From Yinghuangia elevatio (GTDB taxonomy: Bacteria; Actinomycetota; Actinomycetes; Streptomycetales; Streptomycetaceae): 37,770 bases of DNA. The stretch's first letter is position 1; every line of letters starts with the position of its first letter. This document shows, piece by piece, positions 15,104-30,847 of this stretch. Made by a program: the position numbers and the translations under genes. The stretch lies in assembly GCF_040649515.1 (NCBI RefSeq), contig NZ_JBEZFP010000094.1, forward strand, positions 1-37,770. The letters are read 5' to 3'. Under the pieces are notes generated by a model that worked only from the letters and a program-made list of their open reading frames with translations, did not search any database and had not been told where the DNA came from.

Positions 15104-16095
15104 CCCTTCCTCAAACGGGGGTCGATGACGAGGTAGAGCGCGTCGACCAGTTGCGAGATGACCGCGAAGCACAGCGCCGCCAGCAGCACGACGCCCATCA
15201 CCACCGGCATGTCGCGGGAGGTGACGGCATCCAGCGTGAGCGCGCCGACGCCGGGGCGGGCGAACACGGTCTCCACCAACACGGTGCCGCCGAGCAGCGT
15301 CCCGGTCAGCCAACCCGACAGCGTGGCCAGGGGGATGGCCGCATGCCGCAGGACGTGGCGTACCTGGACCCCCAGGCGGCTCAGCCCGCGGGCCCGCGCG
15401 GTGAGCGCGAAGGGCTCGTCGAGGGCGGACTCCATGCTCTCGCGCAGCACTTGGGTCAGCACGGCGGTGATCGGGACGGCCAGGGTGACGGTTGGGAGCA
15501 CGAGGCTCTCGAAGCCGTCGGCCCCCGCCACCGGGAGGACGCGCATACGGAACGAGAAGACCGTGAGCAGCACGATCCCCAGCCAGAACGACGGCGTCGA
15601 CACGGCGAAGAGCTCCACCGTGTTCGCCGCCGACCGGCCGACGCCGCGGCGACCGGCGGTGAGGACCGCGACGACCACCGCGACGACAACCGACAACAGC
15701 GCGGCAGAGAAGGCGAGTTGGGCCGTGGGGGCGAACTGGTCGGCGATCAGGTCGGCCACCGGCCGCTGGAGTTGGTAGGACTCGCCGAAGCGCAGGTGGA
15801 CCAGGTCGTCGAGATAGCCGATGTACTGCGCGTACACGGGATCGTCGAAGCCGTACTCGTCCCGGATCTGCTCGCGCACCGCCGGGGATGCCGTCGTCTG
15901 CGGCCCCAGGAGGGTGGCGACCGGGTCGCCGGGCAGCAGCTTGAGGCCCGCGAAGGCCAGGGTCGCGGCGCCGAACAGCACGAAGGCGACCGAGGCGAGG
16001 CGGGTCAGGAGGACCCGCAGCAGCACCTGCGCGACGCCCGTCCGGCCGGAGGCCGGGCGCACCTTCTTCGGTGCGCCCGGCATCGGGGATGTCAT
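15100..16095 (-). CDS. Oligopeptide-type ABC permease (DppB/OppB-like)
   Basis: A 331-residue inner-membrane permease. It has the DppB-type N-terminal helix and GLKLLPGDPVATLLG, then QYIGYLDDLVHLRFGESY, several transmembrane helices, and the EAA loop (ARARGLSRLGVQVRHVLRHA, then IPLATLSGW). It ends with VDALYLVIDPRLRKG, typical of OppB/DppB. The ATG at 16095 overlaps the stop of the binding-protein gene (ATGA), so the order binding protein, DppB, DppC, ATPase is fully coupled. Confidence 0.95.
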   Translation of the reverse strand: MTSPMPGAPKKVRPASGRTGVAQVLLRVLLTRLASVAFVLFGAATLAFAGLKLLPGDPVATLLGPQTTASPAVREQIRDEYGFDDPVYAQYIGYLDDLVHLRFGESYQLQRPVADLIADQFAPTAQLAFSAALLSVVVAVVVAVLTAGRRGVGRSAANTVELFAVSTPSFWLGIVLLTVFSFRMRVLPVAGADGFESLVLPTVTLAVPITAVLTQVLRESMESALDEPFALTARARGLSRLGVQVRHVLRHAAIPLATLSGWLTGTLLGGTVLVETVFARPGVGALTLDAVTSRDMPVVMGVVLLAALCFAVISQLVDALYLVIDPRLRKG

Positions 16096-17765
16096 GACCG
16101 GGTCGTCCACGCGTCGTAGAACAGCGGCCACGCGTTCGGGTCGTACTCGACGCCCTGGATGTGCTTCGCGACCCCGAGCAGGGCGGTCGCCGAGTACACC
16201 GGAACCGCGACGGCGTGCTCCACGACCCAGGCCTGTGTCTGGGCGTACAACTTGTCGCGCGTCGCCTTGTCCAGGGTCGCCGCCGCGTCGTCGGTCCACT
16301 TGTCGATCTCGGGGTTGGTCAGCCAGGCGGCGTTCTGGCCGCTGACGCTCGGCAGGTTCGACGAGTGGAAGTAGAGCCGCAGCACGTCCGGTTCGAACCG
16401 CGCCCAACTCACGTCGAGCACGTCGTAGATGCCCTTGTACGCGTTCGTCGTGTACGTGCCGACGTCGAGCGCGGGCCGCTGCACCTCGACGCCGACCTTC
16501 TTCAGGTCGGCCTGGATCGCCTGGGAGAGCACGTCGCGCTGCTCGCGGTTCGACGACGGCGAGGCGGGCCACGTCACGGTCAGCCGCTTGCCGTCCTTGG
16601 TCCGGTAGCCGTCGCCGTCGCGCCCGCTCCAGCCGGCCTCGTCGAGCAGCTTGCCCGCGAGCGCCGGGTCGTACGGCCACGAGTTGTCCAGACTCGCCGC
16701 GTAGCTCGGCGTCGCGGGACCGATCGGGCTCCAAGCGCGCTTGTACTGGCCGAAGTAGACGGCCTCGACGTTTGTGCCGATGTCGATGCCGCGCTGGATC
16801 GCCTTCCGGACCCGTTCGTCGTCGAACGGCGCACGGGTGGTGTTGAAGTAGAGGCCGTACGAGGCACCCGCGAAGTCGCGGCGCAGTATGCGGATACCGG
16901 CGCCCTCGACGGTCTTGATGTTGACCGGGGGAACCGACACCGCCGCATCCACCTGACCGGACGTCAGCGCACCGACGCGAACCGCGTCCTCCTTGAGGAA
17001 CCGGTACGTCAACTTGCCCAGGTAGGCGGGGCCTTGGTGCTTCGCGGTCTGCGGTGCCCAGTCGTACGCGGGGTTGTTCTCCAGGACCAGGTCCTGCCCC
17101 TTGGTGTACGCCGTGAACTTGAACGGTCCGGTTCCCACCAGGTGCGGCCCGCCGGTGCACAGCTTGTCGGCGTCGGCCGCGAGGGTCTTCGGCGAGTAGA
17201 AGCCGAGGTACGCCGTGCTCGCGGCCTGGAGGAACGGCGCGAAGGGCTTGCTGAACGCGATCCGTACCGTGGCCGGGTCGACGACCTCGGTGCCCGCGTA
17301 CGCCGCACCGCCCAGGAGGCCGGCCGCGTACTGCGACTTCGTGGTCTTGGCGACGATGTGGTCGAAGTTGGCCTTGACCGCGGCCGCGTCGAACGCCGTC
17401 CCGTCGGTGAACTTCACATCGGTGCGCAACTTGAAGGTGAAGGTTTTGAGGTCGGTCGACACTTCCCACGAAGTTGCCAGCCAGGGATGGAAGTTACCCT
17501 GCGCGTCCTCGGAGACCAGCGAGTCGAAGACGTTGCGCTGGATGGAGCCGGTGATGTCCTGCGGACTGACATGGATGTCGAAGCAGGACGGCTCCTGGTG
17601 GACCGCCACGGCCGCGGCCCCGCCGCGGACCGGGGAGCCGGTCGGTCCCTCCTCCGCCGTGCCGCCGCCCTCGTCGGCGGCACAGGACGCCGCGAGAAAG
17701 GCGGCGGCGAGTGCCGCGGCGACAGCTCTGCCGCGGCGGGTATGGCGGTTCCGGAGTGCACGCAT
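16092..17765 (-). CDS. Oligopeptide-type ABC transporter substrate-binding lipoprotein (SBP family 5)
   Basis: A 557-residue lipoprotein. A twin-Arg/Arg-rich start, a hydrophobic core and the lipobox LAASC (Cys 28) show membrane anchoring. The mature part is a family 5 peptide/nickel-type binding protein: NVFDSLVSEDAQGNFHPWLA, the signature KLRTDVKFTDGTAFDAAAVK, VGTGPFKFTAYTKGQDLVLE and the C-terminal AWVVEHAVAVPVYSATALLG. The ligand is not predictable; peptides or other small solutes are typical. It is the first gene of a four-gene operon. Upstream (17865-17897) lies a triple GGGG-box array like the one in front of the PKS gene, with a possible -10 TACTTT (17844-17839, minus strand) placed so that the nearest box abuts the -35 position. 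Confidence 0.93.
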   Translation of the reverse strand: MRALRNRHTRRGRAVAAALAAAFLAASCAADEGGGTAEEGPTGSPVRGGAAAVAVHQEPSCFDIHVSPQDITGSIQRNVFDSLVSEDAQGNFHPWLATSWEVSTDLKTFTFKLRTDVKFTDGTAFDAAAVKANFDHIVAKTTKSQYAAGLLGGAAYAGTEVVDPATVRIAFSKPFAPFLQAASTAYLGFYSPKTLAADADKLCTGGPHLVGTGPFKFTAYTKGQDLVLENNPAYDWAPQTAKHQGPAYLGKLTYRFLKEDAVRVGALTSGQVDAAVSVPPVNIKTVEGAGIRILRRDFAGASYGLYFNTTRAPFDDERVRKAIQRGIDIGTNVEAVYFGQYKRAWSPIGPATPSYAASLDNSWPYDPALAGKLLDEAGWSGRDGDGYRTKDGKRLTVTWPASPSSNREQRDVLSQAIQADLKKVGVEVQRPALDVGTYTTNAYKGIYDVLDVSWARFEPDVLRLYFHSSNLPSVSGQNAAWLTNPEIDKWTDDAAATLDKATRDKLYAQTQAWVVEHAVAVPVYSATALLGVAKHIQGVEYDPNAWPLFYDAWTTRS

Positions 17766-17864
17766 GACGAACGTCCCAGTCGGTCGGAGGGAGTGGCGGC
17801 GGACGGCGGCTGAATGCGCGTCGTCGCCCGACCGTTGAAAAGTAGCCGTGCGCGGATTTTCCGA

Positions 17865-17897
17865 GGCACCCCTACGGCACCCCTACCGACCCCTGCA
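17865..17897 (-). promoter_or_regulatory. Triple GGGG-box array upstream of the ABC operon
   Basis: Read on the minus strand, three boxes occur in a row: CAGGGGT, GTAGGGGT and GTAGGGGT. Their GGGG cores (plus-strand CCCC at 17890-17893, 17880-17883 and 17869-17872) are spaced 10 and then 11 bp. The array ends 100 bases before the binding-protein start codon. The same box type, spacing and orientation recur upstream of the first PKS gene. A binding site for the LAL/MalT-type regulator is inferred. Confidence 0.6.
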
Positions 17898-18043
17898 CAA
17901 ATGCCCGGCGAGCGCTCGGTCGGGGCCGTGCCGGCACCGCCGCATTGACGCGTCGCAGGCGGTTTTCTAGACTCGTGTCCGACTTTTGGGAAACGCCCGG
18001 ACCGCCGGGCCGGACATCAGCCGCATCACTCTGGGGGCAAGTC

Positions 18044-18139
18044 GTGCGACACAGCCTGGGCGAGGGCGCGCGGCGCCTCGCGCTGGTCTCGCGGCTCGAC
18101 GTGGACCTGGCCCGCATGTCCAGCGGCCTGTGTCGCTGA
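18044..18139 (+). CDS. Putative actinobacterial leader peptide (uORF)
   Basis: A GTG at 18044 behind GGGGGCAAGTC opens a 31-residue frame ending in LVSRLDVDLARMSSGLCR and TGA. The pattern 'L-(V)-x-R-x-(H/D)-V-D-L-x-R-x-S-S-(A/G)-x-C' followed by a stop is that of the short 'putative leader peptides' found in actinobacteria, many of them upstream of sulfur-metabolism genes, where the terminal Cys suggests a cysteine-sensing attenuation role. The next gene on this strand is the LAL regulator (start 18361), about 220 bases on, with a GC stem-loop in between. The His of the usual RHVDL is Asp here. Confidence 0.62.
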   Translation: MRHSLGEGARRLALVSRLDVDLARMSSGLCR

Positions 18140-18189
18140 ACGCGCTCCCGCTCCCGGTGCCCCGCACGAATTCCCCGGCCGGCCGTTCG

Positions 18190-18208
18190 CATTTCGTTTA
18201 CATTTCGT
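18190..18208 (+). promoter_or_regulatory. Direct repeat CATTTCGT, 11-bp phase, upstream of the LAL gene
   Basis: CATTTCGT occurs at 18190-18197 and 18201-18208, exactly 11 bp apart, in an AT-rich patch of otherwise GC-rich DNA. One-turn phased short direct repeats are typical activator binding sites in Streptomyces antibiotic clusters (SARP-type sites have this geometry). The binding protein is unknown. Confidence 0.4.
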
Positions 18209-18232
18209 GAACATCACCCGGTGCACCGCGCC

Positions 18233-18259
18233 GCCGGCGCCCGCGGGAAGCGCGCCGGC
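18233..18259 (+). terminator. GC stem-loop between leader peptide and LAL gene (candidate attenuator)
   Basis: GCCGGCGC (18233-18240) pairs perfectly with GCGCCGGC (18252-18259) around an 11-base loop. It sits about 95 bases after the leader peptide stop and about 100 bases before the regulator start, a position fitting an attenuator or a barrier in the 5' leader. No U-tract follows. Confidence 0.4.
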
Positions 18260-18310
18260 CCCGTCCAGATGTTAATGACGGAAGAACGCCAAGAGAAGAC
18301 ACCGTCGACA

Positions 18311-18336
18311 GGTATTCGACCACGCAGGTAAATACC
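18311..18336. promoter_or_regulatory. Inverted repeat just before the LAL start
   Basis: GGTATT (18311-18316) and AATACC (18331-18336) are perfect inverted arms with centres 20 bp apart and a 14-base spacer, ending 24 bases before the GTG start. This could be an operator or an mRNA hairpin near the ribosome binding site. Confidence 0.35.
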
Positions 18337-18360
18337 GTGTTCCCATTCGGGGGAGTTCAC

Positions 18361-21300
18361 GTGTTTCTGGCCGGACGATCCGACGAACTGGCCCGGCTCA
18401 CCGCCGCGGGCAGGCGGAGCGCACTCGGCGAAGGCCGGGTCGTCACCGTCTCCGGGCCGGTGGCCACCGGCAAGACCGCTCTGCTGCATGCCTTCGGCGA
18501 CCGTGTCGCCGACGAGTCCGACGCCACGCTGCTGCGCGCCACGTGCAGCCCGGGGGAACAGGAGATCCCATTCGGCGTGGCACGCCAACTCCTGCACAGC
18601 GCCCCACTCGTCGACGCGGAGGCCGACGCGGTCGCCCGGCTGCTCGAAGACGGCGCGTACGCCGCCGCGTTCGCCGACAGCAGCCACGGCGCCGACGCCG
18701 GTACGTCCGGCGCCCATCTGGTCCGCACGGTGCAAGACCTGTGCGACGTCGTCGCCGGCCTTGCCGCCCGTCGGCCCCTGGTGATCAGCGTCGACGACGT
18801 CCAGCACGGCGACCCGGCATCTCTCGACCTGCTCGTGCACCTCATCCGCAGGACGCGCCGCGCCCGCGTGCTCGTCGTGCTGGCCGAACGCGAGCACGGC
18901 CTTTGCGGAGCCCGGTCCTACCCGGGCTTCGCCGCCGAACTGGACCGGGAGCCGCTGCACGAGCGCATCCGCCTCGGCCTGCTGCCCAGGCCCGCCGTCT
19001 CGGTGCTCCTCGCGGAGCGCCTCGGCGCCGACACCGCCGCCCGGCTGGCCGCCGACGCCCACGCCATCAGCGGCGGAAACCCCCTGCTGGTCAACGCACT
19101 TCTCGAAGATCTCGGGACGACGCGCGAGGACCGCTTCCGCCGGACGATCCGGGTGAGCGCGGGCGACGCGTACGGTCGCGCCCTGGTCGGCTGCCTCTAC
19201 CGCCTCAACCCGGTCGCCCTGCACGTCGCCCAAGGGCTGGCGGTGCTGGGCGAGTCCGGGACGACCGCCAACCTGGCCGAACTCCTCGGACTGGAACCGG
19301 CCACCACGACGACCGCCGCGCAGGCGCTGCACAACGCCGGACTCGTCGACTACGGCCGCTTCCACGACCCCCGCGCCCGAAGTGCCGTGCTGGACACCAT
19401 GACCCGCGCCGAACGCGAGGCGGCACACGCCAAGGCGGCCACCCTCCTGCACATCGACGGCGAACCCGACACCCTCGTAGCCCGGCACTTGGCCGCGGCG
19501 GGTGAGTTCCCCGCCCCTTGGGCCGTACGGACGCTGCGTGTGGCGGCCGAGGCGGCCGTCTGCGAGGGAGTCCCCCGCCTTGCGGTCGACTACCTCAAGC
19601 TCGCTGAACGCATCGCACCCGACGAATGCGAACGCGTCTCGGTCAAGGCGCTCCTCGTCGGCTTGGAATGGCTGGCCAACCCGGCAGCCGCGGCCCGGCA
19701 CATGCCCTGGCTGAGCAAGGCGGTTCGCGGAGGCCGGCTCTCTGGTCGCGATGCGCTGGCCTGCGTACGCTACTTGGCGTGGTACGGCCGCCCGGACGAG
19801 GCAAAGGCCGCCCTGGAGGCGGGCCAGCGTCCGTGTGCCGAAGGCTCCGGCGAGGACTGGCCGGCGGAGGCGCGTGCGGCCCATGCCTGGCTCCGTTCCT
19901 GGTACCCCGACCTGGTCGCCGGCCCCATGCAGAGCCGCACCGTCGCCGCGCTGCCCGCCACACTCAGCCGCATCGAGGGCGTGGACCTGCTCACGGCCGT
20001 GCTCGGCGGCCAGGTGGACGGCGACGAGGCCGAGCGCCGGGCGGACCGCATTCTGCGCCGCGCGACCCTCGACGAGACGACCACCGAATCGATCACCTCG
20101 GCACTGACCGCCCTGGTGTACGCCGAACGCACCACCGAGGCGCGCGACTGGTGCACTTCGCTGCTCGACCGGGCCGCGGCCCGGCACAGCCCGATCGCGC
20201 ACGCGCGGTTAGCCGCCGTGCTGGCCGAAGTCTCCCTTCGGCACGGTGACTTGCGCGCCGCCGAGGAGTACGGGCGGATCGCGCTCACCCGCATCCAGCC
20301 GGAGGGCTGGGGTGTCGCGGTAGGTCTTCCGTTGGCCGCCCGCGTCGGCTCGGCGGTCGCCCGCGGCGACTGCGACGCAGCCGCGCGCCATCTCGAACTC
20401 CCCTCCCCGGGCGCGATGTTCCGCAGCCTGGCCGGACTGCACTACCTCCAGGCCTGCGGCCGCTACAACATGGCGACCGGCCGCTTCGACGCGGCGCTGC
20501 ACGACTTCACGACGTGCGGGCGCCTCATGGCCGAGTGGGGCACGGACCTGCCCGGCATCCTGCCGTGGCGGGTCGAAGCCGCACGGGCCCACCACGCGCT
20601 GGGCGACGAACCCGCGGCACGGGCGCTCGTGGAGGAGCAACTCGCGATGCTGCCGCAGGGGCCCTCGCGCGCCCGCGGCATGGCCCTGGCGACGCACGCC
20701 GGGACGCTCGACCTCCGGCGCCGCCCGCCCCTGCTGTGGCAGGCGGTGAACGAGCTGCAGGCCACCGGGGACCGGCTCGAACTATCCCGTGCGTACCATG
20801 CGTTAGGCCTCGCCTACCGCGACCTGGGCGAGTTCGGCCGCGCCCGCCGGGCCGCCGACAGAGCCACGCACCTGGCCGAGGTGTGCCAGGCGCCACCGTC
20901 ACCCGGGCTGCCGCTGCGGGACCATCTCGCCGCCGTGCCCGACCGTGCCGCCGCCCCCGCGTTTGTCCCCGCCTCCACCTCCGTCCCCGCCTCCGCCCCC
21001 GCACACGACGGGGCATCGGCCGATGCCGCGGCGGTCGGGGGCCTGGCTCCCGTTGGCGCGGTTGTCCACGGGAGCACGCCGGAGGCGGCGATCCCGTACA
21101 CACCGCCCGTGCAGCTGCCGCGGCTCCGAGGCGGCGAAGCGGCGACGGAGCCGACCGTCCACGCCGAAGACGCCGCGGCGGAACTCAGCAGCGCGGAACG
21201 CCGCGTCGCCGCGCTCGCCGCGAAGGGCTACACCAACCGGGAGATATCCCGGCGCCTGTTCATCACCGTGAGCACCGTCGAACAGCACCTCACCCGCGTC

Positions 21301-21369
21301 TACCGGAAGCTCGGAGTGGCACGCCGCCTCGACCTGCCGCCGTGGCTGGAGGCGTACATCGCCGGCTGA
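18361..21369 (+). CDS. LAL-family (large ATP-binding LuxR/MalT-type) pathway regulator
   Basis: A 1002-residue cluster-type activator. The N-terminal ATPase has Walker A GPVATGKT (32-39) and Walker B PLVISVDDVQ (about 139-148). A long helical middle follows, then a low-complexity Ala/Pro/Ser linker (about 855-935), and a C-terminal LuxR helix-turn-helix (about 941-995: LSSAERRVAALAAKGYTNRE, then ISRRLFITVSTVEQHLTRVY). This is the layout of PikD-like LAL regulators of macrolide clusters. I chose the GTG at 18361 over the GTG at 18337 because GGGGGAG lies 5 nt before it. Two leucines are encoded by TTA: L617 (20209-20211) and L815 (20803-20805). I found no other in-frame TTA in the window's genes, so translation probably depends on the bldA tRNA. 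A strong hairpin follows the gene. Confidence 0.95.
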   Translation: MFLAGRSDELARLTAAGRRSALGEGRVVTVSGPVATGKTALLHAFGDRVADESDATLLRATCSPGEQEIPFGVARQLLHSAPLVDAEADAVARLLEDGAYAAAFADSSHGADAGTSGAHLVRTVQDLCDVVAGLAARRPLVISVDDVQHGDPASLDLLVHLIRRTRRARVLVVLAEREHGLCGARSYPGFAAELDREPLHERIRLGLLPRPAVSVLLAERLGADTAARLAADAHAISGGNPLLVNALLEDLGTTREDRFRRTIRVSAGDAYGRALVGCLYRLNPVALHVAQGLAVLGESGTTANLAELLGLEPATTTTAAQALHNAGLVDYGRFHDPRARSAVLDTMTRAEREAAHAKAATLLHIDGEPDTLVARHLAAAGEFPAPWAVRTLRVAAEAAVCEGVPRLAVDYLKLAERIAPDECERVSVKALLVGLEWLANPAAAARHMPWLSKAVRGGRLSGRDALACVRYLAWYGRPDEAKAALEAGQRPCAEGSGEDWPAEARAAHAWLRSWYPDLVAGPMQSRTVAALPATLSRIEGVDLLTAVLGGQVDGDEAERRADRILRRATLDETTTESITSALTALVYAERTTEARDWCTSLLDRAAARHSPIAHARLAAVLAEVSLRHGDLRAAEEYGRIALTRIQPEGWGVAVGLPLAARVGSAVARGDCDAAARHLELPSPGAMFRSLAGLHYLQACGRYNMATGRFDAALHDFTTCGRLMAEWGTDLPGILPWRVEAARAHHALGDEPAARALVEEQLAMLPQGPSRARGMALATHAGTLDLRRRPPLLWQAVNELQATGDRLELSRAYHALGLAYRDLGEFGRARRAADRATHLAEVCQAPPSPGLPLRDHLAAVPDRAAAPAFVPASTSVPASAPAHDGASADAAAVGGLAPVGAVVHGSTPEAAIPYTPPVQLPRLRGGEAATEPTVHAEDAAAELSSAERRVAALAAKGYTNREISRRLFITVSTVEQHLTRVYRKLGVARRLDLPPWLEAYIAG

Positions 21370-21389
21370 GACCACCAGGACGACGCCCC

Positions 21390-21435
21390 ACGGCCCCTCC
21401 TCCCGCGACCTCCGTCGCGCGGGAGCGGGGGCCGT
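21390..21435 (+). terminator. Long hairpin terminator after the LAL gene
   Basis: ACGGCCCC (21390-21397) pairs with GGGGCCGT (21428-21435). An inner CTCCCGCGAC/GTCGCG..GGGAG stem with a small bulge closes on a CTCC loop. It starts 20 bases after the LAL stop, so the PKS genes probably have their own promoter. The remaining bases to 21729 hold the GGGG-box array and otherwise no gene. Confidence 0.75.
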
Positions 21436-21539
21436 CGGCGTACCCCGGACGAGCCGCCCGAGGCGGCGCGAAGGCCCGGCGGCCGACCCGCTATGACAAC
21501 GCTGTGACCAGCATGTTTCCGGGATTTTGCGCGGCGCGG

Positions 21540-21582
21540 ACCCCTGGCTGCCACTGGGGTTGGTAGGGGATCGACAGGGGTT
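21540..21582 (+). promoter_or_regulatory. Triple GGGG-box array upstream of the first PKS gene
   Basis: Three boxes in a row, CTGGGGT, GTAGGGGA and ACAGGGGT, have GGGG cores at 21556-21559, 21666-110 (21566-21569) and 21577-21580, spaced 10 and 11 bp. A fourth, inverted ACCCC lies at 21540-21544. The array ends about 148 bases before the PKS start codon. It matches the array before the ABC operon in box sequence, spacing and orientation. The likely binder is the adjacent LAL regulator, because MalT, the family prototype, recognises GGGGA-type boxes. Confidence 0.6.
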
Positions 21583-21729
21583 ATCGCGATTGCCCGGTGC
21601 GACCAGTCTTGATCGCGTTCGGTGACCTAGGGCCACGGAGCCGACCCGCAGACGAGCGGGTGGCCGGCGAGGCGGACACCGGACGGTCGAGACCGTTCAG
21701 TACGACGCCAGAGGGGCGACAACTCCGCG

Positions 21730-30801
<9,072 letters not shown>

Positions 30802-30847
30802 CCGCACCCCGGCACCTCGACTCGCACACACGAAGGCGGACGAACAC

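Noticed and set aside
16096..17469. N-terminal extension of the DppB-like permease to 789 residues
   Set aside because: It is shadow of the substrate-binding protein gene. The ATG at 16095 overlaps that gene's stop in the usual operon manner.
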